Shown here one piece after another: positions 23,903 through 35,058 of a DNA stretch of 64,000 nucleotides; position 1 is the first letter of the stretch, and each line of letters starts with the position of its first letter. The stretch covers positions 3,968,001 to 4,032,000 of the forward strand of contig PYIU01000007.1 in the NCBI GenBank assembly GCA_003415625.1, in the 5' to 3' direction. A model generated the notes under the pieces. It ran no database searches and was not told the origin of the DNA. It saw only the letters and a list, made by a program, of their open reading frames with translations. Origin of the DNA: Aquanectria penicillioides. Lineage: Eukaryota > Ascomycota > Sordariomycetes > Hypocreales > Nectriaceae. The translations under genes and the position numbers were made by a program.

Positions 23903-24314
23903 TGACATCTTAATGACTATGCTAGATTAGAATCACAGAGAATTGCTCCACCTAGTACATGATTGAATGGTGCTCGACCTGTCTGAGTGATTCAATCTGC
24001 GCCTCAAGAATCGATGAACGGAGCTTCCTTCTCCCTCTACACCTTTCGCATCGCTCCGGGTCCTCGTGTACATTGAAAGCGTCCCGAGACTGGCCCATGG
24101 TGAGCAAATAAATTCAATAATCATTATTACATCGTATCATTCACCTAAGCTCAAGCCAACGAAGCGCTCCATTCTCACACAGCTTGGGCCAAGAAATGTG
24201 AATGTCTATTTCGTGGTCTGCAGAGTGGAATCGTGTCTCCGCACTAGCGGTTCAACGAAGGATAGCTAAGAAAGTCGGAAACACCGTGCTCAATCCAGAG
24301 TATTTCAAACACTA
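23903..24314. other. Short intergenic region between convergent genes
   Basis: It separates the convergent NACHT gene and bZIP pseudogene. Only open frames of up to 67 codons without features are present. Confidence 0.5.
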
Positions 24315-26074
24315 TTAGTCGTCGAGGACGAGGGCCTCATGAAGTGCCTGGCGGACATGCTCCAGCCGTACTGGCGGTGATCGTCCGAGACAAACAGTCA
24401 AATTAGTCAACGCTACTGCGAGGTAAGCTTATGAAGCATTCGAATTAGGGTTCCAACGTACAAGTAATGAGACGCTCCACGTCAATCTCGACTTTTGACT
24501 TTGGTGCTTTGGTATTGGTCCAATCTTGCGCGGAATCTGCAGGATCCAGGAACGGCTGCATTCCCGCCGTCAAAGTCGCATAATCATTGTAGCCAGGATT
24601 TTGGGACGTCCAAGGTAGCATGGCCATCGGATTTCCAGTTGCCTCAATGTTTTTTGTCCCCATGTTTCCTGTTTCGACAGAGGACTGTATGGATAATTTG
24701 GGATCTATTACAGAAACTGACGTGTTCCCGTAACCGACCACTTCATTAGCCCCATAGAGCGAGCCTCGGATATCATGGAATAGTTTCATGTCAATATTAG
24801 CAATAAAAAAATCCTTGTTCGCTGGGATAACGACGCCATAAGCAGGGAGACAAATTTCTATCTCATCCGAATCAAAAAGGTCGCCTTGGAAATCCGGTCA
24901 AAGTATTCGCATTTGGGAATCTATACGTAAATCACGTAGTTCCTCCATGTATTGTGGTGACGAGGTCGTGGTTCCTCGTACTGGGGATCTACTCTGGATC
25001 GGTGACTGGTTGTCCGCTTGATTTAAACCGGTGATGTTCGAATAAAATAAAGCAGCGCTGCCAAGATTCGTAAATGGGTATTTCCAGCTATACAGTGAAA
25101 TCTTCCCCTTTCTAACTGATTCACCCATCCGGTGACATATCTGTTCTTGTGTCTCAAAGTGCAAGCAGAAGCCGAATACTCTTCGGTACCAGAGGAGAGG
25201 CGGGTTCTTCATTGAAGCCAGTAAGAATCCTGCTTCTTGGGCTGCCCTGTGATAGCGTCGACTAAAATTGTGCTCATGTGCTGCATAGGATCTTGGCGGT
25301 GGTAGATGATGGTTTGTCAAACCGGGCAGTCCGTTGACTACAAATCGCCCGTGGATGCTGGCTTGTTGGGTCTTGGTAGTGTCCACTTCGTGAAATGCAG
25401 GTTCTGTCAAGGAGACAGAGTTCGAATTTGATGAGGAGTTGAGTGGTACATGGTGATCCCGTCGTTTAATAGAGCCATGCTCCAAGGATTTGTGACTGGA
25501 AGCCCCTCCGGGTTTCCGAACAGCGGTCGGATAACTCGGCGTGGACGTCTCGGAGTGTGGTTCTGCAACCTCCTCAAGCAGAGTTTGGGACTCGACTTCT
25601 TCGTGAACTTGTGGTATTTCTTGTGATTCTTCTGCCTCACGAGCAATCGCAAGGATCCTAATTGTTGTCTCTTTTATGCGTTGTGTGACCGCGGAGGACT
25701 TTCAGATCGATTCCTCCTGTAGCACCACAGAGGTCAATTGTGTGAATTCAGAGCACAATTCCTCATTTATCTTCTCAAGTTCTTCCACCTTTTGCTTGAG
25801 GGATTCAATTGCAACCTCCTTGCGTTGTCGGTAGGCCCGCTGAGCCAACCGATTCTGCGTGCGTCGCCGCTATCGGTCATGTTATAGCCAAACTCTACAA
25901 CTGTGGTCTTGTTTGACTTAGGTGACAGGGTGCTGTGTTGCTCACTTCTCTGGTACCATCCTGATTCTGAGCAGGACGTCTGTCCCTCTTCTTCTTCGGT
26001 TTTGGGATGTTGAACTCTGCAGATACATCATCCACATTGGCAGATGGTGCAGTAGTTGCCGTGGGGTTCTTTGT
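24315..26074 (-). pseudogene. YAP-like bZIP transcription factor with two in-frame stops
   Basis: Minus-strand exons 26074(?)-25946, 25869-24462 and 24415-24315 are separated by GT-AG introns of 76 bp (25870-25945) and 46 bp (24416-24461). Exon 1 ends with a basic PKPKKKRDRR stretch and GTRE. Exon 2 opens with RRRTQNRLAQRAYRQRKE, a bZIP basic region with the N-x2-A-Q-x2-[FY]-R pattern of Yap/AP-1-type factors, then a heptad-like helix. Further on are SYAAHEHNFSRRYHRAAQ and NPPLLWYRRVFGFCLHFETQ, conserved in these fungal proteins, and a C-terminal CLGRSPPVRLEHVRQ. Exon 2 is one frame of 1408 nt with no indel, but TGA occurs at 25702-25704 and 24898-24900. The 5' end is unclear: frame B is closed by TGA at 26075 and adjacent frames carry the likely N-terminus, so a frameshift is possible. 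It is probably inactive. Confidence 0.78.
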
Positions 26075-27005
26075 TCAGAGAACAATTCATGCAGACGCAG
26101 CCCTGGTAACGTTGTCTTAGTGAGCATCTTGAGCATGACTGGATCGTTTTGTCGATTCTGGTTTGTCACAGGACGTGTATTCAAGGTAGGCATGCGGGAA
26201 GTATGGCATTGGTACTTGGGCGGCGTACAGAAGTAGTAATGGGTTTGATTGTCATTTAGAACAATAGATTCAGGGAGTAGGTATGGTCGGGGTGAAAAAG
26301 ACAGCGTAATTGATGAGTGATGGGCAAATCTCATGAGCGAGCGATCCAAGCTAGATAAAGGAAATAGTAATCCGAGCGCAGGCGATGCTGAATGTGCAGC
26401 AAGTTTATTAGCAAGCCACTAGTACTTTTAACGCTCCAGACTTGGCAGCCCGTGCGCTCGGAGGCGATCGCTGCTAAAAAGTGAGATTCTATTATTAGGC
26501 ATTTTAGCCTATTTATTAGTAAATAACCAACTTTGCCATTAAAGCTGCAATGTTTGATACACGAGAAAGAAACTACGTCCGTAATTACAGTATTCGGCCC
26601 TACGTGGCTCGGCAAGCACGGCGAGGGTGCAGCGAGACGCATTCTGACCTGTGCGACCAAGCCGAGAATGGGAGAAGATCACGCGTCCGAAAAGACTCGC
26701 ATTAGCAAAATCATGACACATTACAGCACAGTAGATTTAAAAATGTGGAATACAACCGCCGTCGAATACCCATGCGTTAATTTTTGTACACACCACCATT
26801 AGTGAGCCTGGTTCAGCGTTCATGGCGATACATTAGCATACCAATGTTCCCCCTTCTTGGCCACTTTCCGAGAAGCGATGAGCCTATCAGTCATTGATAA
26901 GCACTCGATGATCAGGTGAATGGCCGTCACAAATGTACAACTCAATTCAATAAAATAAAACATATTCATTCCAGGTGCAGTTATAAGCTGCCGAATACTG
27001 GGAAG
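26075..27005. other. Region upstream of the bZIP remnant
   Basis: The minus frame from about 26235 to 26110 (YYFCTPPKYQCHTSRMPTLN and onward) may be the original N-terminus of the bZIP protein, now out of frame. The rest (26330-27005) holds short frames with no recognisable features. Confidence 0.4.
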
Positions 27006-27821
27006 CTAAAACGTAATGTCTGAGTGACCACCATCATATTGAGAGGTATGCTGAGTGTCCGAGTAACTTCCTTCAGCAAGCTCATTACCGTCGCTCAGAG
27101 GAGCGTAGGTGCCGACAGGTAGAGGTGTTTCGTCACTGGAGTGACGCTTCTTGCGGCTCCGGTGTTCAGATTTGCAGCAGTGGATCGTAAAGACCCAAAA
27201 CACGCTGGCGCCGATAGAAAGGGCAGCCGATATCTAAACCACTGACAGAAAAGCGCCATTTATTCGACCTCTCACGCCGTAAGACTTTGCGGTTGCGCCC
27301 ACTACTCCAACTACTACTGTAGACATGGCGGTAGAGAGCGCCGCCGCAATGTATACCAGTATGGTAGTGAGGCCGGAGAGGATCTAGGTCAAGCAAGAAA
27401 GGAGCCGAGAGCACGCTGCGAGGATTCCTAGGAGGATCTCAACGGCAATTGCAACGAATGCATGGCTGCAAATGATCTCAGCCCATTTCGTAACCCGAGC
27501 AAAATCTTTTAGAGCTTCTACGATCTCGTCGGGAAGATGGATATAGCAGTAGCCGCAGAGATTAACATCATAAGACTTGCTGAGTCGGAAATCAGTAGCT
27601 GTGATATTTCGGGTTTTGGCTGCGGTGAGAGCACAAGAGCTAAGCTTGTCGGTCAGACTTTCGAAATTGACAGGATCAATACTGAGATCCGCAAAGTTGA
27701 GATGAAATAAAGAGAATGACTTGACAGTCATGCCAGCAAATCAGCTAATGAGGAGGAATATGGGCCAGCCAATTGTAAGAGTGAGTGGTAACACTACACA
27801 AAGCCAGCGGCCAACACCCAT
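27006..27821 (-). pseudogene. SUR7/PalI-family four-helix membrane protein with three in-frame stops
   Basis: From ATG 27821 one uninterrupted frame of 272 codons reaches TAA-equivalent stop 27006-27008 with no indel. It has the SUR7/PalI layout: a first helix after MGVGRWLCVVLPLTLTIGWP, an extracellular loop with LFHLNFADLSID and the Cys pair CGYCYIHL, then three more helices (around VEILLGILAACSRL, ILVYIAAALSTAMSTVVVGV, and ISAALSIGASVFWVFTIHCC) and a hydrophilic tail. Known SUR7-like proteins are plasma-membrane (eisosome) or pH-sensing components. Stops are TGA at 27741-27743, TAG at 27384-27386 and TAG at 27234-27236. Each is one C-to-T step from a sense codon (CGA or CAG). An intron explanation is unlikely because the frame and the helices run straight through all three sites. 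Confidence 0.82.
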
Positions 27822-29562
27822 TTCTAGCTCCTTGTAGAGGTTGTATGGCTAATGAACGGGCCCTATACATTTCAGATTGAGACAAATGAGAATGAAGGAG
27901 CTTGAATAGCGAGAGCGATGAACGCGATGGGATGATGGTGCTTCTTGGAACTCGGAAGCAATGGAAACTTATTGCCATAACTGGTAAATAAGACATCATC
28001 ACTCTGGGGACAAGTTAGGGCTGACCTTGGAGGAGGCTGATGGAGTCTACGCGAGCGTAAGTGCTGCACAGCATACATGGCATCCTTTTTTCATCCAATC
28101 TCATTGGAAACATAATGCCCTCTAAAGTGCTTATTTTAGGATCCCTCCCTGGTGATTTTAGAGTGGTGGATACAAACCCAGCCTCCCCTCATTTCTGTCG
28201 TTCAACAGCTCTTCGGCAGGCATGTGGCATCAGCGCCACGAGGAAATCACTCCCTAGTCAGCTCGCTGCTCAAAGCTGTACCCCTAAACTATGCTTAAAG
28301 CACCGGTAATACAAGGATTTTTCTCCATGATGAGCCAAACGACATCTAGGGGATATGGATGCCGAGGACTCTGTGCGCTCACCACCGCTTCCATCTCCCG
28401 GCGTCATTTCCGCCTGGCGGTCGATTTTAGGTCTGGACGCTTGACATCGACACACGTTGGGTAATCAAATGCTGCAATACAAGTTACTGTACCTCGGTTC
28501 CCCAACACCCGAGCGACTCATTGCACTGGTGAGTGGGGTTTGCCGTCCACGAAGCCCACACTATGATTCAAAGGACCTGTATCGTGGCCAAATCAGATAA
28601 GTCAATGAATTTCAGGAAGAGGGGATGATCATTGACTTCAATCGGTTGGGAGCGAAAATTGCTGGCCAACCAATAATCTGTATGACAGTGGTAAATGAGC
28701 ACGCTCCACATCACACCGCCCTCCATGCAGTCGACCGAGATTCGGAATTATGAGGAAGCCTTCCGACATCAATGGTCTGATAGCATTGTTCAAGCATTAA
28801 TCATATGCATCTATGTCGGTGGGGCAATGCATATCTCTACAGGATAGGGGGATTCAGTTGCCCATCAGGAAGAATTTGGAATTCAGCGCCGTGGGCCGCC
28901 TCATTCTGACTTTGCCACTGGCCTACAGCCAGGCGTTTAGTTTTTGCTATATTGGGGGACGAGAAACGTACAGAGACTCTTCTAGATCCCTATCCAACTG
29001 ACGTGACGAATTTGCCCGTGTGTGTGACCTCAACGTGTGCAGGAAAACGGCAGGGTTGAGTGTGAAGGACCTGAAATTTGTAGTGTTTGTGGCCAATTCA
29101 AGGCTGGCAATCTCCATAATTACACATGTTGCGTCAACAGGGCCCCTTGTCACGTCAACATAAATTTCCACCGCGTTGACAGCATTGCAAGACAGGTCCT
29201 TGTTTGGTTGTATCATGCGCTTAGAGCCACGGCCGATGCATTACCATCATGACGCAGTGCTTTTCAACGAAAATGAGGTCACAGTGAATGAGTACGGGCC
29301 TGGATGAATCACCAAGACAGCCCGAGATTCCGGTTCTAGATAGCCAGATATGTGCTACGTGTGCCAAGAATTCTGGCTACAGGGGCCATGTCTGCATCGA
29401 CCGTCGCTTAAGTATTCCACCACCATCATATTTAGATCCTTTGTGGCAAGAATTACAGCTTGTTAAGTTGCATGTCCACCGATAAACTTCGACACGTCAT
29501 TTCTACACGTGTCAACGTGGATGCATTATCTCTTTATCGAATTTTGACATCCTTGCCAGCTA
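27822..29562. other. Gene-poor stretch left of the MITE
   Basis: There is no intact gene. A short plus-strand frame from ATG 28111 begins MPSKVLILGSLPGDFR, which resembles the start of CwfJ/CWF19-like proteins, but the similarity ends there. Two short plus frames at 29037-29252 and 29288-29485 each contain a CXXC pair (ICSVC, ICATC) without a recognisable domain. Confidence 0.4.
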
Positions 29563-29900
29563 CTAGGGGGATCTCTAAACCGACCCTTCCCCCGTGACTG
29601 AGAATCTGTCACGGGGGGTCATCAAGTTGGAAAAGTGACAGCGATTTGGAAAAAGTCCAGTACCTCTGTCACTGTATAACTTACTAAGTATTTTAGGTCA
29701 CTCTACACCATCGAGCCCCACTTTCATTTTACATTTTTGTCCACTAAATTTAGTTAGAATAGTATATAAACTACCATAGAAATTAGGCGAGGCTTGAGGT
29801 CACTATATTTTTCCAAATTGCTGTCTCTTTTCCAACTTAATGACCCCCCGCGACTGAGAATCCGTCACGGGGGAAGGGTCAGTTTAGAGATCCCCCCTGG
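29563..29900. mobile_element. MITE with ~90-bp terminal inverted repeats and TA target-site duplication
   Basis: The left end, CTAGGGGGATCTCTAAAC at 29563, matches the reverse complement of the right end, CCAGGGGGGATCTCTAAAC, finishing at 29900. The inverted repeats extend about 90 bp with few mismatches, through the GGAAAAGTGACAGCGATTTGGAAAAA-like inner end. Flanking TA dinucleotides at 29561-29562 and 29901-29902 fit a target duplication. Each arm holds its own hairpin, CCCCGTGAC...GTCACGGGG, at about 29592-29618 on the left and in the mirrored position on the right. The core of about 160 bp is AT-rich and codes for nothing. TA duplication and the terminal repeats fit a non-autonomous Tc1/mariner-type (Fot1/Pot2-like) element. 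The parent transposon is not in this window. Confidence 0.85.
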
Positions 29901-32313
29901 TAGTCGATCTGCTCAAGTCAATTGCAACATCTCCAATGTTCACGAGCGAGTCGAATGGCTTGAGAAATTTGAAAATATCAGCATTCTCGACTCCCTGCCG
30001 TTGTGGCCAGGGTTTATCATTTGGAATGAAGGTGGGGTTTGCAGATTCAAGATCTTCAGCGCAACTGATGAATAAGCGCTGCAATTTGCATGTCTCCGAT
30101 GTCAATATATTAATCTAACTATTTGGTGAACGAAGTGCAGAAGCTCAGTAATCAGTACGCCCGCACGATCCTCCAACGCTGATCAGCAATGCCCATCTCT
30201 CACCAGACATTTAGAAATTTGTCACCGCCGAGACTAAGCCCGACAATATTTGATCACTAAAACATGAAACTCTATGATGGTCAAAGTGGAGTGTCACCTT
30301 CAAGTGTCTCCGTATTGGCAAGGGGTTGGTCATTCGACACCTCTGCACATTCATAGCATGCGTCCCATGGTCTCATGCAATTTCTAGGATTAACATCATG
30401 TTCAACAAAGATAGAACTATTCTGATCGCTTTTTACAGTACTAACTTCTCTAATTTGTCAAAGTAGTCACATGTGGCGACTGGGCAATACCAGAATCTCT
30501 AATGTTCCAGGCCCCACAGAACAAACGTACCAGTTTAAAACTCTCGCTACCACTGTCATTCTGATTGTGATTGTAGGGGATAGAACTCACTGAACATCAA
30601 CGCCAAGACTAGTCTTGGCAGGGTTAAGAAGGGACACCTAGCCTGTATGAGAAAAGCCTTGATTCCCTGTTTCAGAGGCTTTCCACTCGATACTCCAGCT
30701 AAGAAGGTATGCAAATAGTGACAACATGGAAATTTGAGAATAAATGCACATGTACAATGAAATAGGCCTACAGCTATTGAAAGAAGGGTAGATGTTCAAG
30801 TGGCAAACTGAGACGCCAGTCGGCATCTACCACGTGACTGTGCTAAAGCGTCGCTTAACTTGGCTTCCTCCAAATGTTCTTTCATATATTACCCCTTCTA
30901 CTCTAGGCATCCAATCTGGTGCATTATCTAAGTGACTGTGCACGACAAGCGGCATGGTCATAGGAAATAGGGCAGCACGCATGACTATTACTATGGTTAT
31001 TGTTACTCGATACATCCACGCAATATCAATTACATACTGCATAGTGATTCAAGAAGTGATTGAGAAATTGCCATGACAGGAATACAAAGTGGTTGGTCGT
31101 GAAGCATGGTGTTGAAAGGTTAACCTACCTTCCACAAACTCCGCAAAACCGACGCTCAAGGACATTCCCAGATTCGCAGTTATTGTCCAAATAACTGGTG
31201 AGCTATCCTCAAAGGCCACCGCCTTTTTGGCACGACCATGAAATTCGAGGCGATTCATCCCAATCTGTCAGACAGAATTCAAGACGACATCAAAAGCGAG
31301 GAGGTACTAGATTCACTTGACTTTTGCAGTTGGTGCAGTGACAAGAACAGACAGCTTTTGTTCATCATTGAATCAAAGAATCACATTCACAGTACCCCTG
31401 CCATTTCTATGGTTTCATCTGACCCTTCGCTCTGGAAAAAGAGATTTATACCGAGACGGATAGATTTAAGTGTATCCTGAGAATCGGGATCAAAGACCTC
31501 GGATCAAAAGTGAACAAATAGAATCTGGCTTGTTGTGAGCGTGAGGTGAAGTAATTGAAAGAAAATTGCAAGACGGGCTTAGCCGGTTTCACCACCTAAA
31601 TTTATAGCGATCCAAAATTGTCCTATTGTGCTTACAACTACAAGGGGGAAACAAAAGGCCACGGCGCTGCGCGTGGTTTTGTTGTCAGAGCCTTTCGGAA
31701 CGAGAGGTAGAGAAGGCCGCCCAGGCCAAAGGAATAGCATAGCGACCAAGGGTACGTGAGCCATAGCCAGCCCCGTACCCTTAGCTTTAAATGCCTCAGC
31801 CCTGAGCTCTTAACCACAATGCAACCCACAACACAATCCACAACATAATGCAGCTAAAATAATAAAGGAACAGGCGAGAAGAGAAGAACCACTTTTACAT
31901 ATAATATTCACGTGAGAAATCCTAAAGAGGTAATGTAGAGAATTCCCTTTTTAAGATTCCCAGGGATAGAGAGAGGGTAAGGAGGTCGGACGGTACTAAG
32001 ACCATTGGTTCCGAAAGGCAGAGTGGTTGTTAGCAATTGCCTGCTTAAACTGAGGTATATAGGGTTTTGCGACCAACTAAGCTGGCAAGAAGTTGGTGTG
32101 AGGTCGGTCGGAGCAAGGGATCAATCATCAAGTCTCAAATCAATGATAGACCAATAATAGGAAGTATATAATGCACAAAGGTGAAGGCTTTTTAATGTTA
32201 ATGGAGAAGCCGAATTGAATTGCAATGTAAATACACTTAGAATCCCCCACCATCTTTAACACTCGTACAGGCCAACTTCCACCTCTCTCAAAATTGCCCC
32301 TAGAATATCCAGC
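29901..32313. other. Gene-poor stretch right of the MITE
   Basis: A minus-strand frame at 30105-29903 (about 67 codons, from MTSETCKLQRLFISC) looks coding-like and is cut by the MITE, but its family is not recognised. The remaining frames are at most 80 codons and featureless, including 31238-31480 (+) and 31638-31841 (-). Confidence 0.4.
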
Positions 32314-32697
32314 TTAGCAAAGGCTCATAACCTTGAAGCTCTTGAACTGATCCTGGGCTGTCCATCCATTAGACATGGGCCTGCCGCAGAAAGAGTCATA
32401 AATCTGCTGGCCTGTGCCCTTGCATGAGTTTGAATCGGTCCAGCCATACAGAACACGGCAGAAATAGTCATCGTCGTCACCAATAGTGAACTGCATGCTC
32501 TCAATAGGTTTCGTAAAAGTGGAAATATATTCGCACGAGCCCTCGCCTTCGCTCTGGTAAGTGCCAGTGAGGTCGTCGTCACCGCAGGCTCCGCCCATGA
32601 AGATGTCGACCCTCCAGGTCAAATCCTCCTTGGCGGCTGTCATGCCGGTGAAGGCAAGGAGAGTAGTGGCAGCGTATATCGCAGTAGTGAAGAACAT
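32314..32697 (-). CDS. Small secreted cysteine-rich protein
   Basis: Intronless gene of 127 residues. The N-terminus MFFTTAIYAATTLLAFTGMTAA is a clear signal peptide. The mature part of about 105 residues is acidic and has six Cys (in GACGD, GSCEY, YFCRV, NSCKG, SFCGR and the C-terminal SLC), enough for three disulfides. There are no membrane segments or known catalytic motifs. The upstream region (32698-32880) contains a TATA-like stretch and pyrimidine/purine-rich tracts typical of a fungal promoter. The family is not recognised. Size, secretion signal and Cys content make it an effector-like candidate, but function is unknown. It is intact although it lies between decayed segments. Confidence 0.75.
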   Translation of the reverse strand: MFFTTAIYAATTLLAFTGMTAAKEDLTWRVDIFMGGACGDDDLTGTYQSEGEGSCEYISTFTKPIESMQFTIGDDDDYFCRVLYGWTDSNSCKGTGQQIYDSFCGRPMSNGWTAQDQFKSFKVMSLC

Positions 32698-33955
32698 TTT
32701 TGCGAGGATGTTATTGGTTTTTTGTAGATGAGGTTGGTTTGCTGGAAGTTGTGCTTCTTGGAGAGCAAAGAATGATGAGGAGTCTGGTTGATGATTGGGA
32801 AGTGAGGTGAGTGCTTGATTTGTTCTTCTAAAAGCAACGGGAGTGTCTTGGCCTTTTATACTTGATTCGCTTCCATGAAATGATACGACTGAAGAGTCTT
32901 CTCTTTGGCATCTTGGAATAGAGGCTGTGCAGCGTAATCCCGGCTTGGAATCAATACTGTCCCATAGTTCCGGGTTGTTGGTCTGTCTTACTGGTCCCTG
33001 TGTAACCCTGAATAGTTTTTTTCACTTAATCAGTTGTTGGTTATACCGCCTTGTCCCTAATTAATCCTGAAACTTCCATTTTTGCTCAATGAGACTCGAA
33101 ATGATAGCTGTTGGTCTTCCGATGGTTCCATAACCGCGTATACAAGCCCCAAACTGATGGCGTGGCAGTGTCGGTGCGCGCACTACGCCACCGTTGTTGG
33201 TCGCGATTTTGAAAATGATTGGTCCATGGCGGTGCGCTAGAGGATTTAACCTGAATGCAACCTTGACAGCTGTGCAGACTCCGAAGAATGCTAAGCCGAG
33301 CTCTGGGGCTGAAACTCATCCTACGGCCAAACCAACAAGGCGGTGGGTAGAGTGGCAAATATTGTCGTTATCGAAAGGCTAGGGCGGACACCTAGAGTCA
33401 ATGAATCGCTGACATCCGGAGATGGCGGGCCGGCTGGTAGGATCGATAGAGGCCATAACCTGCCTGGAATTGATTGAGCTGGGCATGATGATAGAATCAT
33501 GAGATTGCCGTTGTATAGTGCACATTTTCACGACTGAAAGTTGGGTAGATATGGACCACTATTTCTTTCCATTCATTCATCACTATCCTTTGGCTTGATG
33601 ATGGGCTCCTATGCAGGCAAGTACGGCTTCTGCTTCATTGCAAAGGGCAGCTGTAGGGTAGCGAGTTGCATCTGCGCTGAATGGTTGTGAGCATCTATGG
33701 CCCCCAGACGAGATCCGGTGTTGGGAGGATTTCTCAAATTAAAGGCGATGGAGAATGGAGGAGCCATCAGTTCCACTGACAAGCATAAGCAAGGTGACTC
33801 GAGATGATGAGCGGTCGCAAAGTTGATGGCGGAGAAGGGCGCTTCTTACACGGGCTCATCGCACTGTGGCCTGGCAGACGAGGTTCTTCCAGAAGATCAC
33901 ATTTAATACTACTTACTACAAGATCTTCTCATACTTTTTTTTTTGGCCTCGCCAC
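32698..33955. other. Intergenic region
   Basis: It contains the promoter of the small secreted protein and the 3' flank of the dehydrogenase. Overlapping frames of up to 90 codons at 33086-33382 lie on both strands and have no recognisable features. Confidence 0.5.
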
Positions 33956-35058
33956 CTAGCTGCTCTTACGAAGGTAATATGGAACCAAACCCTTAAACTG
34001 GCTGTCCCTGAGAAATTCTTGAAGCCATGATGGCCATCCTCTTATGCCCGCTACTATCGACATTGTCTTTGGAAAAAAAAGCTGGCCGCTATTACCGGTA
34101 AGAACATGCTTGAATATTCCGTCTGACACATCTTCTGGATCCAAAACGTTATACCGAGCTTCAGCATAGTCAATAACCTTGTCAATGATAGGAGTTCGAA
34201 CGTATGCCGGGTGGACAACACTATTCCGTAAATTTAGTCAATGTGGCCAGGCTGCTGCTGAAGAGTGTCACACGAACCTGGTTCGAATTTTGGGGGCATT
34301 ATACTGATGCCGCACCTCCTGTGCTATGCCTTCATGCAATGCCAAGGCAGCCGCCTTTGTGCAGGCGTAGTCCGAACCTCTGGGTCCAACCGCAAAGCTT
34401 CGCATGCTGGCAATCGTCACAATGTGGCCGTGATTACGCTCCACCATTGCAGGCAAGAATTCTTTCACCAGGATGAAATGGGAGATGATGTTGATGTTGA
34501 AAGTTCGACAAATGTCATCCTCGCTCTCTTCAAGGAGGCAGAGCATCTCTGAAATTCCAGCATTGTTGACGAGGACTGTCGGGTGGCCATGGTCTTGCCG
34601 GATCCGAGCTGCAGTGTCCTTGATGTTTGCGATATTTGTAAGATCAACCTTGTAGAAGTGGGCATTCGCAGCTATTCGTTACATGTGGTAAGGAGTCGCA
34701 TTCAGGCTACGGGATGATGGGACAACATACGCAACGGTTTTTTTGGTGGCATGACATCCAGGCTGATTACCTTGGCGCCGTGTTTAGCAAATTTCTGTAC
34801 AAGAGGGTCTCCTAGGCCTCCAGAACCGCCAGTCACGACCACCATCTCACGCGGCCAGTCGTACGTGTCACTGAGGTAATTGTTGAGTTTGGCTTGACTG
34901 AAGAGATTGCTCATCTTCTTCAGTGCGTAGAGCCCAACGAAAGCCAGTCCCACTCTAGACAGGACTCTGGGGGCTTGGCGCCCAAGCAAGCCCAAGGACT
35001 GCAGCCTCTCCATAACGGCTCGCAGAGCGATAGATGGAGTTGTTAGAGCGAGACCCAT
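33956..35058 (-). CDS. Short-chain dehydrogenase/reductase (RDH10/DHRS-like), membrane-anchored
   Basis: Three exons on the minus strand, 35058-34731, 34671-34278 and 34220-33956, with introns of 59 and 57 bp, give 328 residues. The junctions restore KKPL-P-ANAHFYKVD and the VVHPAYVRTP segment. A hydrophobic stretch near residues 35-48 may anchor the enzyme in the ER or lipid-droplet membrane. The Rossmann fold shows TGGSGGLG at residues about 75-82 and NNAG in exon 2. The active site has Ser in IVTIASMRSF and Tyr/Lys in SDYACTKAA, so the catalytic set is complete. The family reduces or oxidises retinol-like, steroid or lipid alcohols with NAD(P)(H). The substrate here is unknown. The second donor is GTTCGT, weak but GT. 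The gene looks intact although it lies just outside the AT-rich decayed block. Confidence 0.9.

Noticed and set aside
28111..28310. Frame starting MPSKVLILGSLPGDFR, like the CwfJ/CWF19 N-terminus
   Set aside because: Similarity is limited to about 15 residues and no downstream domain is found. Too weak to annotate.
29037..29485. Two short frames with CXXC pairs, considered as zinc-binding proteins
   Set aside because: No further ligands at suitable spacing, no shared frame and no known family.
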